Notes: generated by a model not told the origin, from the letters alone. Numbered from the stretch's first letter, positions 1 through 8,487 are shown. The stretch: 20,942 nucleotides of DNA from Verrucomicrobiota bacterium (GCA_026397675.1 JAPLUH010000040.1:1-20942); one strand, 5' to 3'. Made by a program: numbers and translations.

Positions 1-114
1 CCTGAAATCCGGGGCGCTACCGGGTGGGATCGCACCGCTGCGCGGGTTCCAAGATGGACCCGTTTCCCGGCTTTGCCGCCGGCTTCCGACACGGTAGCGT
101 CGCCAGCGACCGCT
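1..114. other. Left edge, upstream of corA
   Basis: No gene, RNA or clear promoter is visible. The window starts here, so the corA promoter may lie outside it. An in-frame TTG at 73 could extend the transporter by 14 residues, but the extension reads like non-coding sequence and has no ribosome binding site. Confidence 0.4.
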
Positions 115-1113
115 ATGATCCGCTCGTTCGCCTTCACCACCGCCGGACGGCTCCATTCACGGGACATCGATTTGTTCCTGATGCCGACCCTCTTGGCGGA
201 CACCAATCTCTTCCTTTGGGTGGATCTGGAGGACGCGTCCCCGGAAGACACCCGCAAGTTGTTGGAGGGTGTGTTCCATTTCCATCCACTCTCAGTGGAG
301 GACTGCATCAACGTGAGCCCTTCGCCGAAGGTTGAGACTTATGAGCCCAAGGAGGACGACCGCTTCAATCCCTACTTGTTCATGGTCATCCACGCCGTGG
401 ATTACAGCCGCAAGGATGGTGCCTTCGCCACCAGTGAGCTGAACTTCTTCCTCGGGAAGAATTTCCTAGTCACCTACCACACGGTGCCGCTGCGAAGCAT
501 TGCCGTCATCGAGGAGCGTTGCTTGCGCAGCACCGTCCATGTGGCACGTGCCCCCGATCGTGTGGCCCATGCGCTGCTCGATTCGCTGGTCGACAACTAC
601 AAACCGGCGCTGGAGGAGCTCAGCATGGAAATCGCCGACCTCGAGACCGAGGTTCTGGAACGACCCGATCCGGCGACGTTGCAGCAAATCCTCAAGGTGA
701 AGAAGGAAGTGCTGCACCTGCGCCAGATCATCGGCCCACAGCGTGAGGTGCTGCAGCGCTTCGCCCGAGGTGAGTTCAAGTTGATTCGAGCCCATTTGGT
801 GCCCTACTACCGCGACGTGTATGACGGGCTCTTCCACATCGGCGAACTGGCCCACGGGTACATGGATTCCCTCTCGGGCATCCTTCAGATTTACCTCAAC
901 ATGTCGGCCAACCGGACCAGTGAGATCGTGAAGGTGCTCACCATGATCACCATTATCACGACGCCGATGACGCTCATCGCCTCGTGGTACGGCATGAACT
1001 TCAAGGGCATGCCCGAGATGGATCATCCCCATGGCTACGTCTTCGCCATCGTGCTGACGCTCATCACCACCGGGTTGACCTTCATTTATTTCTGGCAAAA
1101 GCGATGGCTCTGA
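115..1113 (+). CDS. corA: CorA-family divalent metal ion transporter
   Basis: Inner-membrane channel of the CorA (Mg2+/Co2+/Ni2+) family, 332 aa. The N-terminal two thirds form the cytosolic alpha/beta domain and the long stalk helix. The C-terminus holds two membrane segments (roughly residues 275-293 and 308-327). The first ends in the family signature Gly-Met-Asn (G293-M294-N295, in SWYGMNFKGMPE), which is the selectivity filter of the pentamer. The protein ends in a short basic tail (QKRWL), as CorA proteins do. Length and architecture are normal and nothing is missing. I chose ATG 115 because it gives a start typical of the family (MIRSFAF) and the upstream TTG adds only low-quality sequence. 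The 3' end overlaps the histidine kinase start by 10 bp, so the two are probably co-transcribed. Substrate (Mg2+ versus Co2+, Ni2+ or Zn2+) cannot be told from sequence alone. Confidence 0.93.
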   Translation: MIRSFAFTTAGRLHSRDIDLFLMPTLLADTNLFLWVDLEDASPEDTRKLLEGVFHFHPLSVEDCINVSPSPKVETYEPKEDDRFNPYLFMVIHAVDYSRKDGAFATSELNFFLGKNFLVTYHTVPLRSIAVIEERCLRSTVHVARAPDRVAHALLDSLVDNYKPALEELSMEIADLETEVLERPDPATLQQILKVKKEVLHLRQIIGPQREVLQRFARGEFKLIRAHLVPYYRDVYDGLFHIGELAHGYMDSLSGILQIYLNMSANRTSEIVKVLTMITIITTPMTLIASWYGMNFKGMPEMDHPHGYVFAIVLTLITTGLTFIYFWQKRWL

Positions 1114-2324
1114 ATAGGCGCAACCGAGTCAAATCTGGCTTCCTCGATAAGGCTCTGGGCCATCTCGGACGCTTCGATCCGAGCGGTCTTCAGAGTGTTG
1201 TGCAACGGTTGGCCAAGGAGCGGGAGTTCCTCGAGAGCCTCTTTAACACCATCGACTCTGGAATCATCGTCACCGACGACCAGGGTCGCATGGTGTACTT
1301 CAACCTCATGGCCACTCGCATGCTGGGCATCCCTACGGAGACCGCCGAGGAGGAGTTGGTCACGCGTTACCTGCCTGATTTGGACTGGGCCCACATCTCC
1401 GCCCTCGACCGGGCCGGTGGCAACGGGATGTTTCGAACGGAGTTCGAGGTGGAATATCCCCGGCACCGGTTGATCCGCCTGAACGTCCGACCCCTCGACG
1501 GTGCGGCGCCGGGGAGTTCTGGACTCGTCCTCGTGCTCAATGATGCCACCGAAGCTCGGCAGGCCACTTCTGAGGCGGTCGAGGCCGAACGGGTCCATGC
1601 GCTGACTCTCTTGGCTGGCAGCCTGGCCCACGAGATCGGCAATCCCCTCAATGCGCTGCACATCCATCTCCAACTCATGGCCCGCGAAGTGCGCAAGCTT
1701 CAGCGCGTCGACGGCGTGCCCGATTTGAAGGAGGCAGTGGATCGGCTTAATGGTTTCCTGGGTGTCGCGACCGGCGAGATCGATCGACTCGACTACATCA
1801 TCACCGAGTTCCTCCAGGCGCTTCGTCCCTCGGTGCCCAAGCTTCAGGCCGGCTCCCTTAACGACACGGGGCAGGAGACCCTGGCCCTGCTCCGGCCCGA
1901 GCTCGAAGATCGAGGGCTGAAGGTGGTCAGCGAACTGGCCTCTAGCCTACCGCCGGTCCTCTTCGACCCGGCCCAGCTCAAGCAGGTGCTGGTCAACCTC
2001 ATCAAGAACGCCATGCAGGCCATGCCGCCGCAGGGAACCCTCACCGTGCGCAGTGGTTCTACGCAGGAGGCAGTGTGGATGGCGGTCAGCGACACAGGTC
2101 CAGGCATCCCACCTGAGCAATTGAACCGTATTTTCGAGCCGTTCTACACCACCAAGAATAAGGGGACGGGCTTGGGCTTGCTCATCGTCCAGCGGATCAT
2201 TCGAGATCACGGAGGCCGCATCGAACTGGAAAGCACCGTGGGCAAGGGCACCACCTTCAAGCTCTGGCTGCCTCTGCGGGATCGCCGCCCGCGCATGATT
2301 GCTTCGAGCACGTCGGAGGCCTGA
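1104..2324 (+). CDS. PAS-domain sensor histidine kinase (NtrB-like), orphan
   Basis: Cytosolic two-component sensor kinase of 406 aa without membrane segments or signal peptide. Residues ~35-140 form a PAS domain (FNTIDSGIIVTDDQGRMVYF). The dimerization/phospho-acceptor helix has the H-box SLAHEIGNPLNAL with His176 as predicted phosphorylation site. The ATPase part shows the N-box (VNLIKNAMQAMP), G1 (DTGPGIPPE), F-box (FEPFYTTK) and G2 (GTGLGL). The order PAS-HisKA-HATPase resembles NtrB/ZraS/AtoS-type kinases that work with sigma-54 activators; that comparison is inference. Start: ATG 1104 overlaps the end of corA by 10 bp. A longer frame running back to 984 lies wholly inside corA and is rejected. 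No response regulator is present in the window, so the partner is unknown. The coupling to corA suggests, but does not prove, a link to metal or envelope status. Confidence 0.92.
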   Translation: MALNRRNRVKSGFLDKALGHLGRFDPSGLQSVVQRLAKEREFLESLFNTIDSGIIVTDDQGRMVYFNLMATRMLGIPTETAEEELVTRYLPDLDWAHISALDRAGGNGMFRTEFEVEYPRHRLIRLNVRPLDGAAPGSSGLVLVLNDATEARQATSEAVEAERVHALTLLAGSLAHEIGNPLNALHIHLQLMAREVRKLQRVDGVPDLKEAVDRLNGFLGVATGEIDRLDYIITEFLQALRPSVPKLQAGSLNDTGQETLALLRPELEDRGLKVVSELASSLPPVLFDPAQLKQVLVNLIKNAMQAMPPQGTLTVRSGSTQEAVWMAVSDTGPGIPPEQLNRIFEPFYTTKNKGTGLGLLIVQRIIRDHGGRIELESTVGKGTTFKLWLPLRDRRPRMIASSTSEA

Positions 2325-2371
2325 ACCGAACCGACCTCAGTGCTTACAGGGCGAGGGCGTTTTCCAAGAAA

Positions 2372-2406
2372 AAGCCGGCAAGCCCGTGTGAGGGCATTGC
2401 CGGCTT
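2372..2406 (-). terminator. Rho-independent terminator of the DUF6797 gene
   Basis: Inverted repeat: AAGCCGGCAA plus GCCC on the left arm, loop GTGTGA, then GGGC, one bulged A, and TTGCCGGCTT on the right. That is a 14-bp stem with one bulge. On the minus strand it is followed by TTTTTCTTGG, a proper U-tract, and it lies 18 bp after the stop codon of the minus-strand gene. It sits in the convergent gap after the histidine kinase (stop at 2324) and may also stop plus-strand transcripts, although the U-tract on that side is poor. Confidence 0.8.
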
Positions 2407-2424
2407 CGATTCCGACGCGGCTGT

Positions 2425-4806
2425 TCAGTGGAACGCGATGATCGAATCCCCCAGTTTGTGAATGGTTCCAATGATCTCCGAGCGCATTTCCGCGCCGTCG
2501 GCCGCATTGAGCGTGAACTTCACGCTGTACTGATCGGCCTTGGTGAGACCGTCGATGGCCAGGAAGACGCTCTTGCCGTCCACGGACAAGGTCGCTGACT
2601 TCACTTCTAGCTTGTCGTGCCCGTCCTTGCCGGAGTTCTTGATCGACAATTCCGGGGATCCGTAGCCGCCGCTGTAGCGGTAGTTCCACAGTTCCACCGC
2701 GTAGTTGGCCGCATCCTTGGCCACCTCGGGCTTGAGCGGGGTGCTGAAGGTGATCTTCAGTCCGTTCTTGGCCGCATGGGCCTTGAGGGCGGTGTGGACC
2801 GGTTTGCCGGTGTAGCGGACACGGAAGAATCCGCCATCGCGGGTGGCCGCGTTCTGCCAGCCCTTGAGCCCAGCCAGATAGAGTTGGCCGTCTTGGGGGT
2901 TGAAGCGTCCACGCATGATGCCGCTCTGGAACTTGAGCCCGAAGGGCACCAGCGAGGCCTGGGTGATACCACCAACTTTGTCCATGCCCACGCCATACAG
3001 CAGGCACTTGCCGTAGCTCATGAACAGCGGCGAACCCTTCCAAGGCCCCCACTTGTCGCTGGTGACATACACCTGACCACCGCTCGAGTTGTCCCAGCGC
3101 ATGGGCAGCCACGCGATGGGCTCGTCATAACCCGTGGGAACGGGCATGGCGCTGTCCCAGCCCTTGAGCTTGTTGGCTTTGCGGGCTTCGGGATCGCTCG
3201 GGTTGACGCGGATCTCGCGACCATCCGGATACTTCAGGGTGAGTTCACGCTGGGCGGCCGGAACCATGCCCATGAAAGAGCCGGGGCGAACGAGGTTCAG
3301 TTTCGAGGAGGGCATCCAATGGCCCTGATTGTCACCCACCAGCACCGTGTCGTCGGGTCCGACGGTCATGCCGTTCGGAGCGCGCAGGCCGGTCGCGAAA
3401 ACCTCCATCTGCTTTCCATCGGGCGACACCTTGAGGATGGTGCCCTGGTGGGGTGAAGTCACACTGGGTTCCCACGGGGCACCCTTGGCGTAGTAGAAGT
3501 TGCCCTTCGAGTCGGTGTGCAGATCGAGGACGAACTCGTGGTAGTTGGGCGTGACGACCGTGTCGTTGTTGAAGTTCTCGTACAAGTCGGCCTCGCCGTC
3601 CTTGTTGAGGTCCTTCAGCCGGGTGATTTGGTCACGCCCGGCCACGTAGATGTCGCCCTTCACGACCTTGAGCCCGAGCGGTTGGAACAACCCGGTGGCG
3701 AAGCGCTTCCAGGTGAGCTTCTCGAGCGTCTCGTCGATGCCCGAGACGATCCATACGTCGCCGTGGAAGGTGCAAACCGCCGCCCGCCCGTCGGGCAGGA
3801 AGTCGAAGCCCCCGAGGAAGGTGCTGACCCGGTAGGGATTTGGGAACGGCTCGGTGATGGTGTCCACCACGTAGCTGCCGTCGCCACCGCCGGTGTTCAG
3901 CTTGCCCTGGGTGGAGACCGTCTCCGTCCAGTGAGCCGGCCCGCCCTGGGTCAGTTTGCGGAGGTCGGCAGCCTTGCCGGCCAGCTTGGGCAGGTCGGCG
4001 GTGCCGGCGCCCTTCGAGGCGTCTCCGGAGGTGATTGCGATGCGGAAGGCGGCTCCAGCGCGGGCCTTGGCCAGCGTGAAGACCACCTGGCCGTCGCGCA
4101 CCTGCAGGGCACCTTGCACGCCCTCGTCAACCGTCACTGCCAGGAATGTCCCTTGTGTGGCATCGCGCAGCACCAACGCGTTGTTTCCGGCCCTGCTTTC
4201 CAAGGCACCGGCCGGGGCCTTGGCGATGACGATCTGGCTGCCGCGGAGCGATCCGAGCGGCTGAATCGTGCGCACGATGACCGGCTTGTCGGCGGTACCT
4301 TCGAGCGCGGGGCTTTCCAGCACCTCAGTGCCGCTCACCGTGTACTTCAGCACCACCTGATTGCCGTGCAGGTAGAGTCCCTCGTAGTGGGCCCAGTCCT
4401 TGGGCAGCGGTCCTTGGTGGTCTTTGCGCGCATCGGTCAGGTTGCCGCTGATGTCCGACCAACCCGGACCCATCGCGGTCTCGAACACGATGTTCGTGCC
4501 CTTCACCGAGGGAGGCGGCGGCCACTCGATCTTGGTCAGGGTATTGCCGAATTCGAGGAATTCGCCGGTCCAGGCAACGGACAAGCGCAGCGTGTCGAGG
4601 TCATAGACCACGTGGCTGCGTTGATCGGTGCCGAGGTTGATGGCCAGGCCCTTCATGGCCGCGGCGACGCCCTTTCCGCGCATGACCGTGCCGGACCAGA
4701 ACGGTCCGCGCATCGGCCCGGTGGCCGGGGCCTGCGCCACGAGGCTCGAGGGCAAGAGCGGCAACGTCGCCGCCGCCACAAGGCTCCAGAATGCAGATGA
4801 CTTCAT
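2425..4806 (-). CDS. Secreted DUF6797-type / PQQ-like beta-propeller protein
   Basis: Secreted or periplasmic protein of 793 aa. A signal peptide is clear: MKSSAF, a hydrophobic core (LVAAATLPLLPSSLV) and a cleavage site around AQA. The next ~270 residues match my recollection of DUF6797, a domain found in Verrucomicrobiota/Planctomycetota before sugar-dehydrogenase-like propellers. Residues ~330-660 look like a glucose/sorbosone-dehydrogenase-type six-bladed propeller (FLGGFDFLPDGRAAVCTFHG, LKVSPDGKQMEVFATGLRAP, TVGPDDTVLVGDNQGHW). The last ~120 residues are a beta-rich domain. There is no CXXCH haem motif, unlike many relatives that end in cytochrome c. Start: ATG 4806 places the signal peptide at the N-terminus; the frame continues upstream to 4863 but without sense. 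No Shine-Dalgarno is present; the leader is pyrimidine-rich. The interrupted membrane-protein gene ends 60 bp upstream on the same strand. Substrate unknown. Confidence 0.82.
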   Translation of the reverse strand: MKSSAFWSLVAAATLPLLPSSLVAQAPATGPMRGPFWSGTVMRGKGVAAAMKGLAINLGTDQRSHVVYDLDTLRLSVAWTGEFLEFGNTLTKIEWPPPPSVKGTNIVFETAMGPGWSDISGNLTDARKDHQGPLPKDWAHYEGLYLHGNQVVLKYTVSGTEVLESPALEGTADKPVIVRTIQPLGSLRGSQIVIAKAPAGALESRAGNNALVLRDATQGTFLAVTVDEGVQGALQVRDGQVVFTLAKARAGAAFRIAITSGDASKGAGTADLPKLAGKAADLRKLTQGGPAHWTETVSTQGKLNTGGGDGSYVVDTITEPFPNPYRVSTFLGGFDFLPDGRAAVCTFHGDVWIVSGIDETLEKLTWKRFATGLFQPLGLKVVKGDIYVAGRDQITRLKDLNKDGEADLYENFNNDTVVTPNYHEFVLDLHTDSKGNFYYAKGAPWEPSVTSPHQGTILKVSPDGKQMEVFATGLRAPNGMTVGPDDTVLVGDNQGHWMPSSKLNLVRPGSFMGMVPAAQRELTLKYPDGREIRVNPSDPEARKANKLKGWDSAMPVPTGYDEPIAWLPMRWDNSSGGQVYVTSDKWGPWKGSPLFMSYGKCLLYGVGMDKVGGITQASLVPFGLKFQSGIMRGRFNPQDGQLYLAGLKGWQNAATRDGGFFRVRYTGKPVHTALKAHAAKNGLKITFSTPLKPEVAKDAANYAVELWNYRYSGGYGSPELSIKNSGKDGHDKLEVKSATLSVDGKSVFLAIDGLTKADQYSVKFTLNAADGAEMRSEIIGTIHKLGDSIIAFH

Positions 4807-4866
4807 GGATGAGGAATAATTGAGTACGCCACAAACCGTCCGCCACCCCCTCCCACAACGCAAGGG

Positions 4867-5577
4867 CTACCGTTGAATCGCCAACAAAAAGGGTGGTTCA
4901 CCGAGGATCAGCAGTGGCATGCAGCAGGACAGCGTCAGCGAGACCGTAGTGCCTAGGGCCAAGAGCCGGACACTCGTCCATTCGGTGGTTCCGCTCAGCC
5001 ACCCAAACCCCAAGTGTGATCGGCGGAGGATGGGCAGAAAGCCCGGAATCACGCACAGCAACGACAGGCACATCACCAAGAGCACCTCGTAGTTGCCTTG
5101 AAGGCTCGGGCTCACGCCGTTTTCGGGCATGGCCCGGAGGCTGATGCGGCCGTTGAACAAGGCCATCAGGATCAGCGTTCCTCCCAATATCAGCCACGAC
5201 ACTTGGCGAGCCCAAGAGCGTTCCAGCCCTAGGTAGGCCGCCACGGCCATCGTGGAGAAGATGCATGTCGTCCAACTGCCCAACAGCATGCGTCCCAATT
5301 CTCCGGGGATGAACAAGGCCAGTAGGCTGGCCACCATGAGTATTCCCAGCGCGATGAAGGCCCAGGGCGAAACCGGATCGGCCACGGGCCTCCGCGGCGA
5401 GAACATCGGCGGCAGGGGAGAGCCGACCCAAGGGGGTGGCCCCTCGGTTTCCGGGAGGATGGGGGGTGGCTCTGGAAACCCCTTCGCCAGAATTTGAGCG
5501 CTCGTCGAAGCGACTGCCGGCGGGAGCAACCACGGAGGGTATTCATCCGACGCCGACCCGACCGGGGGCTTAGGGAC
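4867..5577 (-). pseudogene. Membrane protein gene, 3' part, cut by the IS21 element
   Basis: Codons 7 to the stop of an unrecognised integral membrane protein; 236 residues remain on this side of the element. It begins with a proline-rich, probably cytosolic stretch (VPKPPVGSASDEYPPWLLPP). About five hydrophobic segments follow: WAFIALGILMVASLLALFI, the region LLGSWTTCIFSTMAVAAYLG, VSWLILGGTLILMALF, EVLLVMCLSLLCVIPGFLPI and LLALGTTVSLTLSCCMPLLIL. The open frame continues to 5898 but only by reading antisense through the IS terminal repeats, so that extension is not native. The missing start lies beyond the element at 8512. The reconstructed protein would be 242 aa. Downstream by 60 bp on the same strand is the DUF6797 gene, so an operon is likely. 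No conserved family is recognised. A translated remnant using a start inside the IS cannot be excluded. Confidence 0.7.
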
Positions 5578-5604
5578 TGCGTATTCCGACGCAAACCGGA
5601 CACC
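5578..5604. repeat. IS21 left terminal inverted repeat (IRL)
   Basis: Begins TGCGTATTCCGA, identical to the first 12 bases of the right end read on the minus strand. Similarity continues with one gap through CGGACACC. The TG...CA outer dinucleotides are typical of IS21-family ends. The bases just outside (C at 5577, G at 8495) also pair. Confidence 0.85.
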
Positions 5605-5805
5605 AATCCGATTTGAAGTCGGACAGCGTTCCGATTCAAAGCGGACAGTGTTCCGATTGAAGTCGGACAGTCGTCCGGGCTGATGTCGGACAGTTTTCCG
5701 ATGGGATCGGAAGGGTGTCCGGTTTGGTCCGGAACGGTGTCCGATATCGACCGGATGAGTGTCCGATATGGATCGGACTGGTGTCCGACAAGTCAGGAAA
5801 GGAGG
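5585..5805. repeat. Left-end array of ten ~22-bp IstA-type repeats
   Basis: TCCGA or TCCGG recurs at 5585, 5607, 5630, 5652, 5674, 5697, 5718, 5740, 5762 and 5784, i.e. every 21-23 bp. Most units also hold a downstream TCGGACAG or similar half, so each unit is a small inverted repeat (TCCGA, ~7 bp, TCGGA). IS21-family ends carry repeated transposase-binding sites, usually only a few per end; ten here is many. A spacing of about two helical turns puts all units on one DNA face. The istA promoter is expected within or just after the array, so the repeats may also control istA expression (inference). Confidence 0.8.
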
Positions 5806-5875
5806 GAAGCGACGCTGAGTAGAAAACCGCCGTAAGGGTTTGCGTGCCGGATGGCAACGAAGGCAAGCGACCTGC

Positions 5876-7423
5876 ATGGCACGAGCACCACTACACATGC
5901 GTCAAATCAACGAAATCCTCCGTCTCCGCCATCAAGGCCAACTATCAGTCCGCGACATCGCCCGCAGTTGCGGGTTACCCGCCAGCACGGTTGGCGATTA
6001 TCTCAAACGTGCCGAAGCGGTGAACCTCGGTTGGCCCCTGCCCGAGGGGCTCAGTCAGAAGCAACTTCAGGATCAGTTGCTCGGTTGCCCTCTGCCCACA
6101 GCGCCGACATCAGACTCATCCAAACCACTGCCAGACTGGGCTCAGTTGCGTCAGGAGCTGGGGCGCAAGGGTGTCACACTTCAACTGCTCTGGCAGGAAT
6201 ACCGCCGGGAAAATCCGGACGGCTACGGTCGCAGCCGTTTCTGCGAGCTCTATCAGCAATGGGCTGGCGCGCTGGATCCAGTGTTGCGCCAGGTTCATGT
6301 GCCCGGGGAAAAACTCTTCGTGGACTGGGCGGGCCAGACCGTGGCGATCCACAACCCGGCCGACGGTACGACGGCTCAAGCCCACCTGTTCGTTGCGGTA
6401 CTGGGGGCCAGCAACAAGGTCTTCGCCGAGGCCTTTCCCAACGAACAGCTCGACTCCTGGATCACCGCCCATTGTCACGCCTTCGCCTTCTACAGCGGCG
6501 TACCGAGGGTCACTGTCCCTGACAACCCGAAGACGGCGGTGACACAGCCTTGCCGGTATGAACCACGCCTGCACCGCAGCTACCAGGAGATGGCCGAGCA
6601 CTACGGCACCGTGATCCTGCCTGCGCGACCGAAGAAGCCGCGAGACAAGGCAAAGGTCGAGACCGGCGTACAGATCGCCGAGCGGCAGATCCTGGCTGTG
6701 CTGCGCGATCAGCGCTTCTTCAGCATCGCCACGCTCAACGAAGCCATCGCTCCGCTGCTGGTCCGCATCAACGCACAGCCCTTCCAGAAGCTGGAGGGTT
6801 CCCGGGAGGAGAGTTTTTTGACGTTGGAGAAGAGCCGCCTCCTGCCGTTGCCGTCCAGCCCGTTCACGTTGTCCACCTGGCTCAAGGCCACGGTCAACAT
6901 CGACTACCATGTCGCCGTCGAGAACCACTTCTACAGCGTCTCGTACACCTTGGTGCATCAGCCTGTCGAGGTGCGGATCACCTCACAGACGGTGGAGATC
7001 TTCCAGTCGGGCAAGCGAGTCGCGGCCCATCAGCGGAGCCATCAGAAGGGGCGCTTTACCACGCTCGATGAACATCGGCCCAAGTCCCATCAGAAGCACC
7101 TGCAGTGGACTCCTGGTCGACTTGTCGCGTGGGCCCAGACCGTGGGCCCTAACTGCGCCCGGGTGATGGAGGAGATCCTGCGAAGCAAACCGCATCCCGA
7201 ACAAGGTTACCGCTCATGTCTGGGCATCATGCGGCTGGGCAAAGCCCTCGGCGCCCAACGGGTCGAGGCCGCCTGCGTGCGAGCCCTGCATTTCGGCACC
7301 TGCTCCTACACGAGCATCAAATCCATCCTGCAGAGCAGGCTCGAGAGCCAGCCTCTGGAACACGAACCACCCATGGCTAGCCCCGTCCATGAAAACCTCC
7401 GTGGCAGCCCCTACTACGCCTGA
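5876..7423 (+). CDS. istA: IS21 transposase IstA
   Basis: DDE transposase of IS21 elements, 515 aa, which cuts and joins the element ends together with IstB. The N-terminus has a helix-turn-helix for end binding (LSVRDIARSCGLPASTVGDY). The integrase-type core has all three acidic residues in family context: Asp150 (LFVDWAGQ), Asp216 (VTVPDNPKTA) and Glu262 (DKAKVETGVQ), spaced 66 and 46 residues apart. The C-terminal part (HVAVENHFYSVSY and following) matches the usual IstA beta-rich domain. Start: ATG 5876 (MARAPLHMRQINEI) is preferred over the upstream TTG at 5840; ATG 5897 is also possible and also leaves the HTH intact. The gene is full length with no frameshift. istB begins 3 bp after the stop, so translation is likely coupled. 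Confidence 0.95.
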   Translation: MARAPLHMRQINEILRLRHQGQLSVRDIARSCGLPASTVGDYLKRAEAVNLGWPLPEGLSQKQLQDQLLGCPLPTAPTSDSSKPLPDWAQLRQELGRKGVTLQLLWQEYRRENPDGYGRSRFCELYQQWAGALDPVLRQVHVPGEKLFVDWAGQTVAIHNPADGTTAQAHLFVAVLGASNKVFAEAFPNEQLDSWITAHCHAFAFYSGVPRVTVPDNPKTAVTQPCRYEPRLHRSYQEMAEHYGTVILPARPKKPRDKAKVETGVQIAERQILAVLRDQRFFSIATLNEAIAPLLVRINAQPFQKLEGSREESFLTLEKSRLLPLPSSPFTLSTWLKATVNIDYHVAVENHFYSVSYTLVHQPVEVRITSQTVEIFQSGKRVAAHQRSHQKGRFTTLDEHRPKSHQKHLQWTPGRLVAWAQTVGPNCARVMEEILRSKPHPEQGYRSCLGIMRLGKALGAQRVEAACVRALHFGTCSYTSIKSILQSRLESQPLEHEPPMASPVHENLRGSPYYA

Positions 7424-7426
7424 CCT

Positions 7427-8170
7427 ATGCTCTACTCCCAGACCATCGAAAAGCTCCGCGCTCTGAACCTGGAAGGCATGGCACAGGCATTGGAGGAACA
7501 ACGTCACCAGAAGGACATCACCGGGTTGGACTTCGAGGATCGCCTGGCTCTGCTGGTGGAACGCCAATGGATGTGGCGCGAAAACCGAGGCATGGCCGCA
7601 CGGCTCAAATACGCCCAGCTCAAGATCACTGACGCCACTCCCGAGGGCGTCGACTATCGCGCCAGCCGCGGCTTGAAACGGGCCCACGTCGACCAGTTGC
7701 GCGCCAGCCGATGGATCCAGGAGAAGCGCAACTGCCTGATCACCGGATCAACCGGCGTCGGCAAAACCTATTTGGCATGCGCACTGGGCCATCAGGCCTG
7801 CCGGGATGGGCATCGCACGATCTTCTTCCACGGCCCCAAACTGTTCCGAGCCCTGCGCACGGCCCATGCCGACGGCAGCCTGCCGACCCTCTTGAAAAGG
7901 CTGGCCCGAGCCAGCCTGCTGATCGTCGACGATCTCGGGACCGCTGCCGCCGCCGAAAAACCCTTCCGGGACTTCCTGGAAATCATCGATGACCGCCAAG
8001 GGGCAACCCTGATCACCAGCCAGTTCCCGGTAGACCAGTGGCATGAACTCATCGCCGACGCCACGGTGGCTGACGCGATCCTGGACCGGTTGATCCACAA
8101 CGCGTATCGGTTCGAACTCAAGGGGGAGTCCATGCGCAAGCGCACGGAACAAAAGCCCCCTTCGGACTGA
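7427..8170 (+). CDS. istB: IS21 transposition helper ATPase IstB
   Basis: AAA+ ATPase related to DnaC, 247 aa. It assembles on DNA and stimulates IstA at the target. A short N-terminal helical domain (MLYSQTIEKLRALNLEGMAQ) precedes the ATPase core. Visible motifs are Walker A GSTGVGKT (residues 107-114, Lys113), Walker B LLIVDDLG, a sensor-like TLITSQFP, and the C-terminal ADAILDRLIHNAYRFELKG, where Arg is the expected finger/sensor residue. Length is normal for the family. The gene is 3 bp downstream of istA, the standard IS21 arrangement, and appears intact. Confidence 0.95.
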   Translation: MLYSQTIEKLRALNLEGMAQALEEQRHQKDITGLDFEDRLALLVERQWMWRENRGMAARLKYAQLKITDATPEGVDYRASRGLKRAHVDQLRASRWIQEKRNCLITGSTGVGKTYLACALGHQACRDGHRTIFFHGPKLFRALRTAHADGSLPTLLKRLARASLLIVDDLGTAAAAEKPFRDFLEIIDDRQGATLITSQFPVDQWHELIADATVADAILDRLIHNAYRFELKGESMRKRTEQKPPSD

Positions 8171-8234
8171 CGAGTTGGCAGGTCGTAGGCGCGCCTATTG
8201 GCACGGGCCTGGGGAGTCCGTTGCGCGTGGCGAC

Positions 8235-8275
8235 CGGCGGCGAAGCGAGCAGGGGCTCGAAGCCCTTCGCCGCCG
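8235..8275 (+). terminator. Hairpin after istB, possible terminator
   Basis: Perfect 11-bp inverted repeat CGGCGGCGAAG / CTTCGCCGCCG. It encloses a second stem CGAGC-AGGG-GCTCG and a 5-nt bulge. It starts 65 bp after the istB stop. No U-tract follows, so intrinsic termination is uncertain; it may instead act as an RNA structural barrier. Confidence 0.4.
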
Positions 8276-8327
8276 CTCCCCGGCCCGAGCCAATGCACGG
8301 CGCGTCGAGTCACCCGAACCCAAGAAA

Positions 8328-8422
8328 CGTCGCTTCGCTCCGAAGCCGGAATCAGGCCCGATTTTCTTGCCTCATATCGGACAGTTCTTTATTGCTCACG
8401 GCCGAGCGTCGCTTCGCTCCGA
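8328..8422. repeat. 16-bp perfect direct repeat in IS right end
   Basis: CGTCGCTTCGCTCCGA occurs at 8328-8343 and again at 8407-8422, 79 bp apart, within the non-coding right end of the element. The second copy abuts the regular terminal repeats. It may be a remnant of internal duplication that expanded the right end. Confidence 0.6.
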
Positions 8423-8487
8423 CAACTGTCCGATATCGTCGGATCAGTGTCCGATACGAATCGGAACAGGTGTCCGCTTTCATCGGA
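8377..8487. repeat. Right-end IstA-type repeats (three regular plus degenerate)
   Basis: Read on the minus strand, TCCGA occurs at 8487, 8465 and 8443, an exact 22-bp period in the same distance relation to the tip (7 bp) as at the left end. Further in, a degenerate copy (8418-8430) and one at 8381 break the spacing. The right end is therefore much shorter than the ten-unit left end. Confidence 0.75.

Noticed and set aside
5585..5805. CRISPR array
   Set aside because: Units are contiguous, diverged and lack unique spacers. They sit at an IS end with matching units at the other end and there are no cas genes.
5578..5898. N-terminal 107 residues of the minus-strand membrane protein frame
   Set aside because: They are the antisense translation of the IS terminal repeats and of the start of istA; the native N-terminus lies on the other side of the element.
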